A stretch of 64,000 nucleotides of DNA from Pogonophryne albipinna (taxonomy: Eukaryota > Chordata > Actinopteri > Perciformes > Artedidraconidae). The notes beneath the pieces were generated by a model that worked only from the letters and a program-made list of their open reading frames with translations, ran no database searches and was not told where the DNA came from. The number at the start of each line of letters is the position of its first letter. Positions within the stretch are counted from its first letter, which is position 1. The stretch lies in contig JAPTMU010000117.1 of the NCBI GenBank assembly GCA_028583405.1, positions 533,825-597,824 of the forward strand, read 5' to 3'. The position numbers and the translations under genes are program-made. Of the stretch, positions 38,726 through 64,000 are shown piece after piece.

Positions 38726-39302
38726 ATCATATTTATGTCAATTTGAGGACTCACAACAGGTCTAAGACAGGGCAACTGGACAGCTTTAGAGGATAAAGCA
38801 GCCGGATGGAGCCCTTCAGACGAAGCTGTGTGTAGCGCCAGCAGCAGTGCTGGTTGTTGAGGGGGGAAGACCCAACCACTCCACCCCACAGTCACCATAT
38901 GGCCCTACTTTCTCAGGCTTGCCTCTCCACATCCTCCTCCCCCAGGAATCCCTGCCTTAGAGAGACTGAGCCAGCTTGTGTGTGAAAGGAAGACCACGCA
39001 TTTGTGACAGAAAGCAAAAATAAAAAGAGGGATGAAAAGGAATACATGAAGGGTTTCAGATTATGAAAGTGTTCCTGTGACTCACTTTGACAAATTTGAG
39101 TGTGAAACGCTTGAGGTGTCTCAATCGCCATTTTGGCTACATAACAGAAGTCGAGGACCAATAGTTATTGCGTTAGATAACACTGCACTATACATGTGAG
39201 TTTCTTACAATATTTAATATAAGAACCACTATTCTGTTGAAGGATATGAGCCATCAGTGTGCTAAATGGGTTAATTAAGCAATATGTAATGACTTGGTAT
39301 TT

Positions 39303-39352
39303 TGAATGATAACATTGGTAGCTAGTTATTTAGCTACCAATGTTATCATTCA
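39303..39352. repeat. Perfect palindrome, 22-bp arms and 6-nt loop
   Basis: TGAATGATAACATTGGTAGC followed by TA is exactly complementary to 39331-39352, with the loop GTTATT. It lies alone in AT-rich sequence with no element termini around it. A cruciform or small-MITE remnant are options. Confidence 0.9.
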
Positions 39353-42033
39353 TAACTCAGCTAGCTCACTCAACACATTTCCAGTGAGTTTTTAGCTGTG
39401 TGCAATTTGGACAACGCTTTCGTGTTGAAGTTCACAAGTTATTTAATGCCCTGTTCTCTTCCCAAGTATTAAACCCATAGTTAATGATGTCAATTCAAAC
39501 AAAAATATTGAAGTTGAGTTTAGCCAACAAAACAAATTGGGTAATCTTGGTATAAGATATTTGTTTAAAATAAGTACTTAAATTAAATATGTTTGCTACA
39601 ATAAGTCGTCAACGCAAACACACTTGGATTGGGCAGCACTCTGAAACACATGGTTAATATTGTAATTTCCAACAAAACTACATGGTTAGTGTAGGTTAAG
39701 ATCATTGTTTGGGTTAAACATTGTAACATTAAGTGATGTATTTAGGTCAAGTAGCAAACGTAAACACATACGGCTGCCCAGCCACAGTTTAAATCGCGCG
39801 GGAAACATTGTGAATTCAAACAAAACTTCTTGGTTAAGTCAAGGCATTAAAACTACTTGGTTGGATGTTAGAAAATATCATGTTTTTTGATTAAAATAAG
39901 TAATTTCTTTCGGTAAATTAAGCAATCAACGTGAACCCTTATATACGGACCGTATTGACGCTCAACTGCAGAAACACACAGTTAACATTTCAAACTAAAC
40001 AACTTGGTTTGGTTTACAAAAAGATTGATGTTAAGGTTAAAATAAGTAGAAGTTAGTTATGAAAATTAAGTTACGCTTAGCTGTTGGTTGACTTTTAGAC
40101 ATGAGACACGAACAGCCGTCTGCTGAGTTAAAGCCTTGTGTAAGACTTCCAGAGATCTTGTTTGGAGCGCTTATGCGTGACAGATACAATGAAAAACATA
40201 TATTGTAATTTGAATGATAACAAACCAAATGAAAATGGGTTTTATGGCCAAAATACAGCAGCAAAACGAAAGGAATGAAGTGTCAAAATTCAGAGGTAAA
40301 CACAAAACAGGTTAAAAAGACTCAGTGCCATGTGCGTGAAACTTATAGTTTTTTAATATTAATACTCAACACTTCATTTTGTTCATCATGTACAAAGAGA
40401 AAGAATAGTCTTATTTGAGCACTTATAATCGTAGATATCAGTATTATCCTTATTAGAAAGTACCTTAATGATGTTTTTTGCAATTTGTCATGACGTGGTT
40501 AATTTTGTTATTGAGATTACGTTTCCATACAAAAAACAAGGTAAATGTCCCCCCCCCTCAATATTCAGTATTTACACAACCTGTACAATTATTTGTTTTT
40601 GTGTCGTTTTTCTGTTCATATGGTGTAAAAATGTGGGGGATTTATCTCAAAGAAACGGGCCACAAAAAGAGAAAAAGAATGGCCGAGAATAATATTATGT
40701 ATATCATTAAGTATACTATTCATATGTTACATTTGTCAACCCACAGTAAATGTAATCATGTAGTTTGTGTGTTCACATTTGGTGGCAACCCCTTATCATT
40801 CAGGTAAAGCAATCTGTCTAAATGACGACGATGGAAAATAGCAATATATTAACAAACAAACAAAACTGTACACAATTTAATAGAAAATTCTGTATGCATC
40901 AATATAAAGCGATATCAATACATATGAACACAAGTACACACAGGTTTAAAATATGCATTGAATTAGGGTTGAAATCATAAGCAGCTAAAATACATGGACC
41001 TTCACACAATCATGTAATATCACAGTATAATTCTTGCCATTTGATTAAGAAAAAAAAACAAGCCGGTGGGATAAGCAAATTAAAATGTTAGACATTTCAA
41101 ATAACTTCCCTCCAAAAACACATAAAATGTTCACGAGTCAGTTTAACCGGTACATCGATCCCTGCAGCTGACCATTTCCTGCTCTTATTTGGTCCCGTGT
41201 GTCAGTATCGCTGAGGATGATCCCTCCCTACTTTTAATCGCCATTTTTTTCCTTGCGTTGTAAAAATGTGACACAGTGTTTTGCTCTACACGACCTCCAT
41301 TTTTTTGTTGAACAAATGCGTTGTGGCATGTTCGTGTGCAGAAGACCCAGGAGGGAAATAAAGATTGACTCTGCATCACGACCACGACCTGCACTATCTG
41401 GCTTTAGAGCGGAGCAGCTGGAGGTGGTAAAGGCCTGATGATAGCATGTTTACCACAGTGTCAGGTGCACCTTCACTTCACTATACCAGCAGCTGGAAAA
41501 AGAAATATCGCTCGCCCTTGAAACGCATGGAAAACAAAACCCAGGCAGTGATGACTTGGCACGTACAGTGAGGTCTTTTCACTGTTTGGTCATCCTGTTT
41601 ATTGCAAATAAGGAAAAATATGTAGGAGTTTACGTGGATTCATTTGTCACTTTTCAATCAACCCTGTAGACATGAAAGCAGTTGAGGAGAAAAACAGAAG
41701 AGAGATGGATTCCTTCTCTCCGGGTCGGGGTGACGATTAAAAAGACTTATTGGTATAAGTACAGAAGAAGAGCGGGGGAAATAATTCCTAACAAAAATTG
41801 CATATGTATACAACAAATTACAAATGATATATCCCGTCTCGTACTGAGAGAACAAGCACGGCACACGTATAAATAAGAATCCAACGCTTCTTAAGTGTTT
41901 TCATCTGTCAAATAATACAGTTTAGTAGCCTAATATGTGAGCTGAAATATATTCCCCTGAAGCAGAAGTCTACATGAAATGACAGAACAAATGTTGCACC
42001 TTTTAATTAATAAGGGGTTGCACAAATGCATTC
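39353..42033. other. Intergenic stretch, no gene seen
   Basis: At 39470-40050 a motif containing AACAAAACT..TTGGTTA recurs irregularly, and one instance is the unfilled relative of the hAT insertion site at 24767. No exon, RNA gene or complete transposon is recognised in the remainder. Confidence 0.45.
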
Positions 42034-42870
42034 AATAGGGAATGGGAATGTGGCGTCACTAACGGCAAGTCGTCCATCTTTGGAGGATACCGGCGAATGC
42101 AACTTATTGACTTAACCTGTACGGCGAGCAAAGGAGCTTAACTTGTTCACTTTCTAAAACATGGTCGGTAGGCACTGTTATGTCACTCTAACAGCCACTC
42201 CTATGACCAATGAACAAAACAAAAACAAGGACCATGAGATTAGATTTGATTCCTTTAAACTAAAAGGCAGAGGAGGGAGACATCAGCAAGAGACGCTGAA
42301 TTGTGTTCTTCTGAACTACAGGAACACAAACCACTACACTGGGAATATGATTTATAACATAACATATAGCAGTATACTTGCATATACCACAAGATGACTT
42401 ATGCATGATAAGCCGACGTTTTGTAGCATAACATTAGTTGTCTTACACCTCTTCGGGTGACTGTATAGTTTTCAATAAACCTGTAGATTTGAAGGTCCGG
42501 TATCAAGCTGTTTGTAAACTTGACATGGGCCTGTAAATATTTAATATTCTTATTTTACCGACAGCTGGAGACACACACTCCAAACACCAGAGAGGACCGA
42601 CAGTGATTGGTTCATTTTTCTCTTAATTCATAAGTACAGATGGCATTAATTCACTTTATTTTGTAAAATAACGCTCCTCTGTTTCTACCTATAGTTTGTA
42701 TTTGTAAGTCGTTAATATTTCACGCATACTTGATTCATTTTGGATTAAAAAAACGCTGACAGGTGACCAGGAAACGCTGATATACAGTATATTGGCGGCT
42801 GCTGTTGTTGCTACGGACGCTATCCTCCAAAGATGGCCCCAGAATGCACCCTGGTTCCCTTTCCCTATTG
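42034..42870. mobile_element. Probable foldback element with degenerate termini
   Basis: CAATAGGGAA..CCATCTTTGGAGGATA on the left (from 42034) pairs with TATCCTCCAAAGATGG..TTCCCTATTG on the right. The inner parts match well and the outer part poorly. No open frame. The target duplication is not clear. Confidence 0.55.
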
Positions 42871-42927
42871 GGTTCTCAATACGATTACTCGCTCTTGTTT
42901 TTTGCATTGTGCTGAAAGACTGCAGCG

Positions 42928-43359
42928 CATACTTGCCAACCCTCCCGATTTTCGCGGGAGACTCCCGATTTCATAGCCCTCTCCCGGTTTCCTCCCGGGG
43001 TCATATTTCTCCCGCATTTCTGACCAAATCAGATTTACTCAGGACTGTTTCCACTCGGACTTTAATACAGCTACACCATTGTTTGGTTTCCATGGTAGCG
43101 CGTCTCTTTAGTAGCGCGCAACTGAAAGTCTGAGAGGGTGAGGAAGATAGTCACAGAAAACTGAACAAGAATCGACAACTTTACCCTCTCTGCTCACTCC
43201 TGTCCTGCAACAGGCAGCAAGGCAGTGCACTTACAACTACAATGCAAGTAAATGTTGATCTAATACAGCTCCGGCGATCCACTAGCACCCCCCCCCCCCC
43301 CCCCCGCGGTGGCATTGGAAATTCTCCCGATTTCTGAGGTCTCAAGGTTGGCAAGGATG
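42928..43359. mobile_element. hAT-type MITE, 432 bp
   Basis: The left end CATACTTGCCAACC pairs with the right end GGTTGGCAAGGATG (one mismatch). CTGCAGCG is duplicated exactly at 42920-42927 and 43360-43367. Subterminal CTCCCGATTT occurs at both ends. It includes a long C-run near 43287. Confidence 0.85.
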
Positions 43360-43367
43360 CTGCAGCG

Positions 43368-46361
43368 TTCAATGTGTGCGTGTGTGTGTTGATACGTGTG
43401 TGTGTGTGTGTATATTCTTTACCACAGTGATGACTATCCCTAACAGAAAGAGAGGGAACAGGATAGGCCGGGGCCGACAATGGCATCAGAGCCCAGGTGG
43501 AAAAAAGGAAAAAAAAGCGGGCAACAAAAACACAAGTATCTGTTTTTAACTGCCTAAAAATGAAGGATCACAATATACTGCCTCTAAATGCAAATATCAT
43601 CTATGTATACATGTAATATTGTATTCCATAAATGTGTAGATAATTGAATTTATCTCAAAAAGCATGAAGAAGAGCTTACCTTAAAAAGAGAGAATCTAAC
43701 ACAACTCAAGGGAAACTTAGCAAAGACTCCTAAAACTAAACTTTCCCCTTTTTATCACCAAACGTCTACACCTACAGTAAAGTATCCTCGATTTCCAACA
43801 CTTTAGTGAAAATATGAAAGAAAGCATAATTCTTAACATAATCAGTATACTGATTGGTAAACTATTATAATTAAATAACATGAGATTCAAAGAAAAAAGA
43901 GGTTCAATTATGTCACTTATGATTAGTAATATTTGTGTCTTAACTATATTTTGCATATTTTTATTTTTCAGTTTTTTTAAAGAGTTTTTTATTGTGGTTT
44001 TATTTCTTAAATTGCTGTAAAACATATTGAAAGTTACATCCTGTCTGTCTGTTTACTGTACAAAGTGAAAAGAGTATTTTAAATAGATTATTTACAAGGA
44101 AAAAGATTGAAACGTACAAATGCTGACGCTGATTGATGCCCACACACCGAGGTCTCTCTCGTCTGCTCCGTCTTATTTCCTCGTCGTTTTTATCCCGTTA
44201 TCCTTCTTTTAAACCGTCACGCTGACAATAGTTGAAACCTGAACTTTCAAAAATGTGTGCGTATAAAAATTCCAGAGATCCCAATCGATTTATTAGGAGA
44301 GTCATGGTGGAGTAAGATCTGTTTGATTTAAGGCTAACTCGATCGGTCTCATTTTGTCCGTGTTATCTGTGGAGCAAGGGGTTGAACCTATGAGCAGTTA
44401 TCAGTCGCGAGAAAAAACAGCTGTTATCATTCAATCGTGATTTCCCTCCTCACACACACACACACACACACACACGCCAAACCTCTTACATTGATGCATT
44501 TAGATTAGGGGTTATAAGGTGACAATAGATCCCTCTGCGCAATCTTCCCGCAGCCCTTGAACTTCTGACACCGCCAGCTAATCGAAGATCAAACCTGTCT
44601 TTATTCTGTACAGTAATGTGATGAGTCATCATCAGACAGCTCCAGGTGGGAAGGGGGGGGGGGGGGGATGATAAGGCATGTCTACTGAGTGCCTGAACCA
44701 CTGAACACTGAGTAAAAAGGTCCTGTGCAATAAATGAGGCCTCTCAAGCGGAAAAAAAAGACGATATCTACATCAAGATTTCGCAAGATGGCCGTCTTCC
44801 GGTACGCCTCAAATAGACACCTTCCTCAGCTCGAGCTTTAACGGATCATTGTCGCAGGAACACATCTCCTACACGTTGTTGCATTTCGCCAACATAACAG
44901 TGCATATATTAATCACACACAATGTAGAAACAAAGCTTTCTGTAAGTGGAAAGTAACGCCTTCAACGAGATACCGGTTGAGAGGCCCAAACAAAGAGATA
45001 AAGAAAGAGTGCCCGGTGACTGTTATCATGTAACCTGAATAAAATAAGTGGTCTAAAGGCTGCCGTGTTGTGAAGTGAGACGCTATCCGTGACATCCTGA
45101 ATGCATTTTCGCTGCTCAAACTCGCCGTATGAAATATTTGTTGTATAAAACGTCTCTTGTAGTCGAAACCATCGGCTGCAGCAGCGCCTCGAGCTTGATG
45201 TACATTTTCACTGCAGTTTTTTTGGCTCATACGCGAAAAGAGATCAGCCTGAAAAACATGCCGGTCCGTCCCTGGTTTGAACCGGAGGACACATCCACTG
45301 GAGACCATTAAGGCACGTCCTTCCTCTCGGTATCTTCAGCTTCGGGACGTCGTTCACAGTAACACAAGTTACAAGTTGTGTTTTAAGTGTGTTTGAAATG
45401 TCTTGAAAACATCAAATAAAGGATCTGTCAGCTCTAAAGTGTCCAGATCCACTTCTTTTCACAAGGAGCAAATAAATGTATGAGCATGGCGTGAAAACAG
45501 AATTAAAAAGGAGTTCAGGTCTCAGTCTTTCTGGCTTGTTGGTTGAACTTAACAACCGTCCTGCTTGCACACAGGATTACAACAGATACTAAAACAGTAG
45601 TGAAATATTATACCAACAAAACATAAAACAAGAAAAAACTTATCATAAGCAGTGTTATCATAATCAGCACTAACATCTTTGTTATTCACAATATTATTAT
45701 TGTTGTTCTTATACCCTGTTTTTTTCTATAAGAATATCTTATTATCATTCATGATTGTATTTCTCATAGCAAACAAGATCAGCTCTTTTGGCGTCAGAGA
45801 GGAGGAGGAGGAGGATTGGGGGTGAAGAGATAAAGGATCGCAGCTTGGGGGTAAAACATGAAACTGTCTCCTGTTCTGCGGTGAAACCGGGGCAGATGGG
45901 CAGCTCCTTCTCGCAGTTTTTCCTCAAGAGCACTCAGCGGGAGATCTCTCAGACAGCCATCGCACCAGACAGTCCAATATCAAACTGAGATGAAGTGTCA
46001 CCTCTCTAAGAACATCGACTTCTGCCTCATGAAATGACATGCTTGGAGTTGAGTGCGTTTGCGATGTTAAGGGGAATGTTGATTGACTGTGTTTGGACAT
46101 AAAAGTAGCTTTGCCCGTTACTGAGAGAGAGGGTTAACGTCCCACAACTCCACAGGGTGTCCGGATTTGACCAGATTTGACCCTTTTCAATTTCACAGCT
46201 CTCTCCCCTTTCACCTTGCTGTCCCAATATGGGGCTAGAGTTGCAGTGTGTTGGACAGTGTCTGTAAAATCATCCCTGATCTCCTAACACAACACGCCTC
46301 GATTTCCTCCCTTCCTCCTCCCCTCGCCCATCGTCCACTCCTAACTCGCCACTTGTCGATC
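43368..46361 (-). other. grin2b 3' flank, probably 3' UTR in part
   Basis: This lies directly downstream of the grin2b stop. No coding exon is seen. GRIN2B genes are known for long 3' UTRs, so part of it is likely transcribed, but several minus-strand AATAAA candidates prevent choosing an end. Short tracts include (CA)n at 44452-44476 and a G-run at 44656-44669. Confidence 0.4.
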
Positions 46362-58615
<12,254 letters not shown>

Positions 58616-58936
58616 TTACAATAAACACAGGGGTTTATCGAGAAAAATATAGTATGAGGGCATAACTGTGGCGCTGATTTTGTAAATAAGAAGTATCAGT
58701 TCTGGCGAGAACATGACGCCCGTAAACAAGATGGCGCCTCAAACAACAACGTGGGAGCTCCGTAAAAACAGAGCCGTCTAACAGTCTATTCAACACAATT
58801 TATACATTTTTGGAGTAATTATAATGTTTTTGACGAACAGAAATATTGTTTTCTGGCATCACTTAAAAATTCTATGGGGATAATCAGCATTTTGGTATGA
58901 GGGCGCACGCTGAAAGTTACCCGGTTTAGACAAAAC

Positions 58937-59522
58937 TAGGGCTGAACGATTAATCGATATTAAATCGAAATCGCGATTTTAAATGATGCGATTATCAAAT
59001 CGCAAAGCCTACAATTTTTTTTTGTTCTTCTTGTGTGTCAGTCATCCACACCAATCAGAAGTGCTGTGCTCCACATGTACCAGCCATTGTTAACCAATCA
59101 GAAGTGGCCCATGATAGAAGGTGATAGACAGATTGATCCAATCACCTGCCAAGTATTTTTGAAAGTGCCTGCCCTTTCCAAATGGCTTCCAATGGAGCTT
59201 TCCTAGATGCTTTGGTGAACCGTCTGAGTCAGGTTAGTAATGCTCCATCACATGTTTCTATTACAGGGTGAATCTTAAACTGAAGCTTGACTTTAAAGCA
59301 ACCCAACGGAAGTTTCATGTAACTTTAGTTCTTTCACTCGTAGCTCGGGCTGCGGGGGTGCTAGAGACGGGAGTACGTTGATACGACCTTCCTAGCCGGA
59401 GTTATGGCCGCATTTTACAATAAACTTCCGTTGGGTCGCTTAAAAACAAATATCGCAATTCGAATCGCAATATTTGTCAGAAAAATCGCAATTAGATTTT
59501 TTCCCAAAATCGTGCAGCCCTA
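58937..59522. mobile_element. hAT-type MITE in a grin2b intron
   Basis: The ends TAGGGCTGAACGATT and AATCGTGCAGCCCTA pair with one mismatch. GACAAAAC is perfectly duplicated at 58929-58936 and 59523-59530. AT-rich ATCGCAAT-type subterminal repeats occur on both sides. No coding capacity. Confidence 0.92.
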
Positions 59523-60942
59523 GACAAAACCCTGAAACATAATAATAATTTGCTTATTTGCCGACTCATAGAGTCCTATTGTGAACCCGGAAATGTTGAG
59601 TACCCAATCGTTTTATGTAAGAAATGTATAGTACGGATCCCCAGCACATAGAACATGCCGGGTGCTAACTTCCTCATATTTGCACAACAAGCATAAGTGC
59701 ATATGCAGACAATAGCTAACAAATGGCTTCACCGATTTGGACAATTTCTGAGTGGTTTTGGAGATTATTGAGGATGTTGAATAAAACTCTGACATTTTAA
59801 AGACGAATATTAGCAGTTTTGAGTCCCCTAAAACGTTGAAATTGACCCAAAATTCATCAAAATCAGCCCACCAGTTGTACAAATATGGTCCCACTTATCC
59901 AGAAAATGTTATGTTTTAAACATGTTTTTGACGTAATTGATTGATCTTTATATTGTTCATTTTATTTGTTTTTAAAAAGTTATTTAGAGAATATTTGTTA
60001 TAATGTTTTTGCCAATTTCTTTCAGAAGAAAAAGAGTAAGGACAGAGGAAAGGAGGTTAAAGGAGGCGAGACAGGATCATGTCGGGAATTGAAATAAAGA
60101 AAGGGTGGGAAACTATAAAGGAGGATGTGATGTAACATCAGGATGGTGTATTTGGAGGACACGAGGGATGGAGATATGATGCAACAGAAGAAGAAGAGAG
60201 GAGGGAAGATGGCGGGCAGACGGTGGGATAAAGGAGGGGGGGCCTTGAATGTTGCAGTTCTGCAGACAGGAACAGATAAAGCCATTGGTCACATGTTAAT
60301 TATCTTTTTTTGCTCTCATTCCTGCAAATAATTGAGTCTTTTTACAGCTTTAGGCGTCAATGCAAACTGTAAGGAAACAAGTCTTAATTTGTATGCCTGT
60401 GCACGTATGAGTGTGTGTGTGTGTATGAGTGTGTGTGTGTGTGTGTGTGTGTGTTGGATGCTGGTCCCTGAGCTTCTGGTCTCTTTTGTGGGTCACCTTC
60501 TGTTTCATCACGAGCTGTTCCCTATCAAAGCCGAGCGAGCAGAACAGGCGTCGCTTAATTAATCATACATTCAGCCGGTGTCGCTGCACGTCAGCTCTGA
60601 CTGGCCTCTGAGCAGAGAGGAGCAACACAGCATACAGAAAAGTAAACGAGAGATACCACACACACTCTTACACACACTCTTACACACAGACAGTCCCACA
60701 GCAGCCACTACTTTATATCTGCTGATAAACTAGTGCTGAAAGTACATTTAAACTACGGTACTCAACTCTTATTTTGACATAATTGGACTTTGCTAAGTAT
60801 TTCCATTTAATTATGTGATACTTCTACTCCCCTAACTGTTTACTTTTAGACTCCCTTGCAGCCCTGGTTTTAGCACCACCTTGTGAGTCCGGTGTGCTTC
60901 TAGGCCACCAGGAGCGTGGTGAGGCGCGGTGGAGTGACATTG

Positions 60943-61582
60943 AGATCCTGAGAGGGGTGAGACAGGGAGACTGAGGGGTGAGACAGGGAGACTGAGGGGT
61001 GAGACAGGGAGACTGAGGGGTGAGACAGGGAGACTGAGGGGTGATACAGGGAGACTGAGAGGTGATACAGGGAGACTGAGGGGTGAGACAGGGAGACTGA
61101 GGGGTGAGACAGGGAGACTGAAGGGTGAGACAGGGAGACTGAGGGGTGAGACAGGGAGACTGAGGGGTGAGACAGGGAGACTGAGGGGTGAGACAGGGAG
61201 ACTGAGGGGTGAGACAGGGAGACTGAAGGGTGAGACAGGGAGACTGAGGGGTGAGACAGGGAGACTGAGGGGTGAGACAGGGAGACTGAAGGGTGAGACA
61301 GGGAGACTGAGGGGTGAGACAGGGAGACTGAGGGGTGAGACAGGGAGACTGAGGGGTGAGACAGGGAGACTAAGGGGTGAGACAGGGAGAGTGAGGGGTG
61401 ATACAGGGAGACTGAGGGGTGAGACAGGGAGACTGAGGGGTGAGACAGGGAGACTGAAGGGTGAGACAGGGAGACTGAGGGGTGAGACAGGGAGACTGAG
61501 GGGTGAGACAGGGAGACTGAGGGGTGAGACAGGGAGACTGAGGGGTGATACAGGGAGACTGAGGGGTGAGACAGGGAGACTG
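60943..61582. repeat. 21-bp minisatellite, about 30 units
   Basis: The unit is GGGAGACTGAGGGGTGAGACA less one base at most in each variant (GATACA, GAAGGG, GAGAGG). Twenty-one is divisible by three, so minus-strand frames show seven-residue periodic peptides such as SLPVSPL. These long open frames are artefacts of the array. Confidence 0.96.
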
Positions 61583-61804
61583 CTTCCACGGCGAGCAAAC
61601 CCATAGTCAAACACACACACACTTGTTCCATGTTATTTAGTTGACACTTTTATCTGGCAGTATGAAAACAGACCTTGTTGAACATTAAAGCATGGAAACA
61701 TACACGCAAATAAAAATATGAGCATAAAGTTTAATTTAAACCAGCTTCCACGCTGTTTTGCCCTTTCAATATCTCTTAATAAAGTATACATATTGTTCTC
61801 ACAC

Positions 61805-62956
61805 TAGTGTTAATTTCGTCAGCTATTTTTTAATTACATTTTAGTCTTAGTCCTGTGTTAAATTTGATTTTTAGTTTTAGTCATATTTAGTCACCTTCAT
61901 CCTGTTTTTATTTAGTCAAGTTTTAGTCGACTAAAAGTCTGAGCATTTTAGTCAAAGAAAACTAATTATTTGAGTCTACTTTTTGTCAATGAAAACTGTT
62001 GAGTCTTTTTTAGTCATCAGATTATATAGAACATTTCAGTCAAACTAGTCTAGCCAAAACCAATAATTTGTCATTTTAGTATATATAAATAAATAAGTTA
62101 TATCTTGTCCTTATTTGATGAAAAACACAGGTTGAATGATTAAGAAGCTTTGCAGAGAGTATCAGGTTTGTGGTGTTTTTACCAGTGTTATGACCACATT
62201 GCTTCCCTTCTGATAAAACAATGCATTCGCTTTTTTTCTCCGCCTCATTGTAGCGAAAATGGGCCCAAATATCACATCGTTTCTTTCTCCCAAGCAGTGG
62301 TGGCTTTAGACTTTTTCGTTGTCAGTCATTTTGACGGACAGGATCGTAACATTTCCGTCATAATCCATTATTATCCGTCGAGTGCACAATTTATCACTCA
62401 CTCGCGCTGACGGGGGGTATTCGGTTAACGCGAGTGCGACCACTGCTCCCAAGCCCTGTTGTTGCCATTTTATTTTCTGATAAATAAGGTTAGTTAGACC
62501 ACGAGTTAGACCACGAGTTAGACCACGAGTTAGACCACGAGTTAGACCATGAGTTAGACCCGAGTCTTCCTGACAGTTCATATTGTGCCGCTGCCCGGTG
62601 TAATTCAAATCTACCGCCGCGCGCAGCACGGACACACAGCTGCTGCCCTGCCGCAGCACCGTAAATGGAACTGCTGGGAGAAAAACTGACTATCAGAGAT
62701 GTAACGTTATCTTTGATAATATTTCGTCTCCTCATTTTTCGTCAACGAAAGTAAAGAGAGATTTTGGCATAGTTTTTATTTAGTAAACTACATTTTCGTC
62801 TCGTCACTTTTCGTCAACGATATTGCATGATGATTTCGTTACAGTTATTGTTTACTGCCGTCGGTGCCGTCTCGTCATCGTCTCGTTTTCGTCATGGAAA
62901 AAAAGGTCGTTGACGAACATATTTCGTCATTGTTTTAGTCAACGAAATTAACACTA
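61805..62956. mobile_element. hAT-type element, 1.15 kb, in a grin2b intron
   Basis: The ends TAGTGTTAATTTCGT and ACGAAATTAACACTA are perfect inverted repeats. TCTCACAC is perfectly duplicated at 61797-61804 and 62957-62964. Subterminal TTAGTC and TTTCGTCAACGA motifs are repeated on both sides. A 12-bp tandem (GTTAGACCACGA, about six units) lies inside at 62493-62564. No transposase is seen. Confidence 0.92.
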
Positions 62957-63300
62957 TCTCACACTCCACCTCGTTGCATCAACATTTTAATAAAAAAACT
63001 TGAACTTGTACAATAGTGTCCTCTGTGTATATTCTATATCTTTTAGTAGTAGGTTGGTCTATTACAGTGTATTCTAACTTATTCTGTATATGGTATGATC
63101 AATGAATTGTTAACAAGCTGCTGTAACAAAACTATTTCCCAATTTGAGATCAATAAAATATATATCAAATTTAAACTAATATTTTAAGTTACATACCTTT
63201 TTGAAAAACACACACACACACAGCGCTGTTACTGAACTGTATCTAGGTTGATAAAAATAAACCTGTCACAAATCTCTTCACTACTCTCTCTTTATCTCTC

Positions 63301-63501
<201 letters not shown>

Positions 63502-63674
63502 ATATTTCAGAAGCCTGACCCATATCCACATTTGAACATGCACACAGTCACACACACCGAACCACACACACGGTGTTGAAATACACCAGGAGCGATGCTG
63601 GCACCCTAACTGGGACACACTGTTACGGCCCCGAGGCCCCTGGGTTCAGGATGCTCAACACGCTGAGCCCAAAT

Positions 63675-63847
<173 letters not shown>

Positions 63848-64000
63848 CTGAGCGAGCGTTGAGTGTTAGGAATTAAAAGATGATATGTAATTTCGATGAA
63901 GTATTACAAACAAGATTACAAACAATAATTAACTATAAAAAATATTGTTTGTGAAAATGTTGGTGTATTTTTATCTAGTATGGAGTGAAATATTCTTTAT

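Noticed and set aside
43281..44669. Long C- and G-runs as possible quadruplex regulatory sites
   Set aside because: They are single homopolymer runs (near 43287 and 44656), one inside a MITE, with no spaced G-tract pattern that would support a specific call.
60832..61631. Open frames of 243-262 codons on the minus strand with SLPVSPL or HPSVSLS heptads
   Set aside because: They translate the 21-bp minisatellite. Period divisible by three keeps them open.

Overview
The window looks like nuclear DNA of a ray-finned fish, probably a percomorph-type teleost (inference). It has two vertebrate genes with GT-AG introns, very long (CA)n microsatellites, an L2-type LINE, and many short hAT-, Harbinger- and TTAA-flanked DNA elements of kinds common in teleosts. 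There is no sign of operons, CRISPR arrays, tRNA or rRNA genes.

Two real genes lie head-to-tail on the minus strand. The first is tcf20 (transcription factor 20/SPBP). I resolved four coding exons by hand from splice sites and phases: one giant exon (6355-13260) and three small exons (5053-5146, 3982-4031, 3786-3845). These complete the C-terminal extended PHD domain and end in the family-typical EQSERG tail, for a predicted 2369 residues. A GC-rich segment at 17.29-17.56 kb is a candidate promoter and first non-coding exon. The second gene is the 3' part of an NMDA-receptor GluN2B gene (grin2b): the M4 exon (58331-58569) and the large last exon (46362-48641). It encodes the long cytoplasmic tail with the conserved RRQHS, YEKL and ESDV motifs. 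The rest of grin2b lies beyond the right edge.

The space between and inside these genes is mostly transposon-derived. Region by region: 0.9-2.7 kb, a hAT element nested in a TTAA-flanked MITE; 3.0-5.9 kb, hAT MITEs next to and inside the small tcf20 introns; 14.5-16.9 kb, further MITEs, one pair framed by 81-bp direct repeats; 22-25.4 kb, an L2 LINE abutting a truncated Harbinger element that keeps a Myb/SANT-like exon, then a hAT MITE; 26.5-31 kb, a microsatellite cluster; 31.5-34.4 kb, a degenerate low-copy tandem repeat with nested insertions; 35.5-43.4 kb, foldback elements and two near-perfect hairpins.

The last grin2b intron (48642-58330) carries a Harbinger MITE, a 37-bp minisatellite of about 53 units inside a TTAA-flanked MITE, and a 76-bp minisatellite of about 17 units. 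The next intron upstream carries two hAT MITEs with perfect 8-bp target duplications, a 21-bp minisatellite and two long (CA)n tracts. No new multi-gene system was found. The most informative observations are the nested insertions with empty sites readable inside the window, the three-frame-open 37-bp array with 444/370-bp higher-order periodicity, the polyglutamine insertion in GluN2B, and the tcf20 stop codon lying 87 bp from a transposon end.
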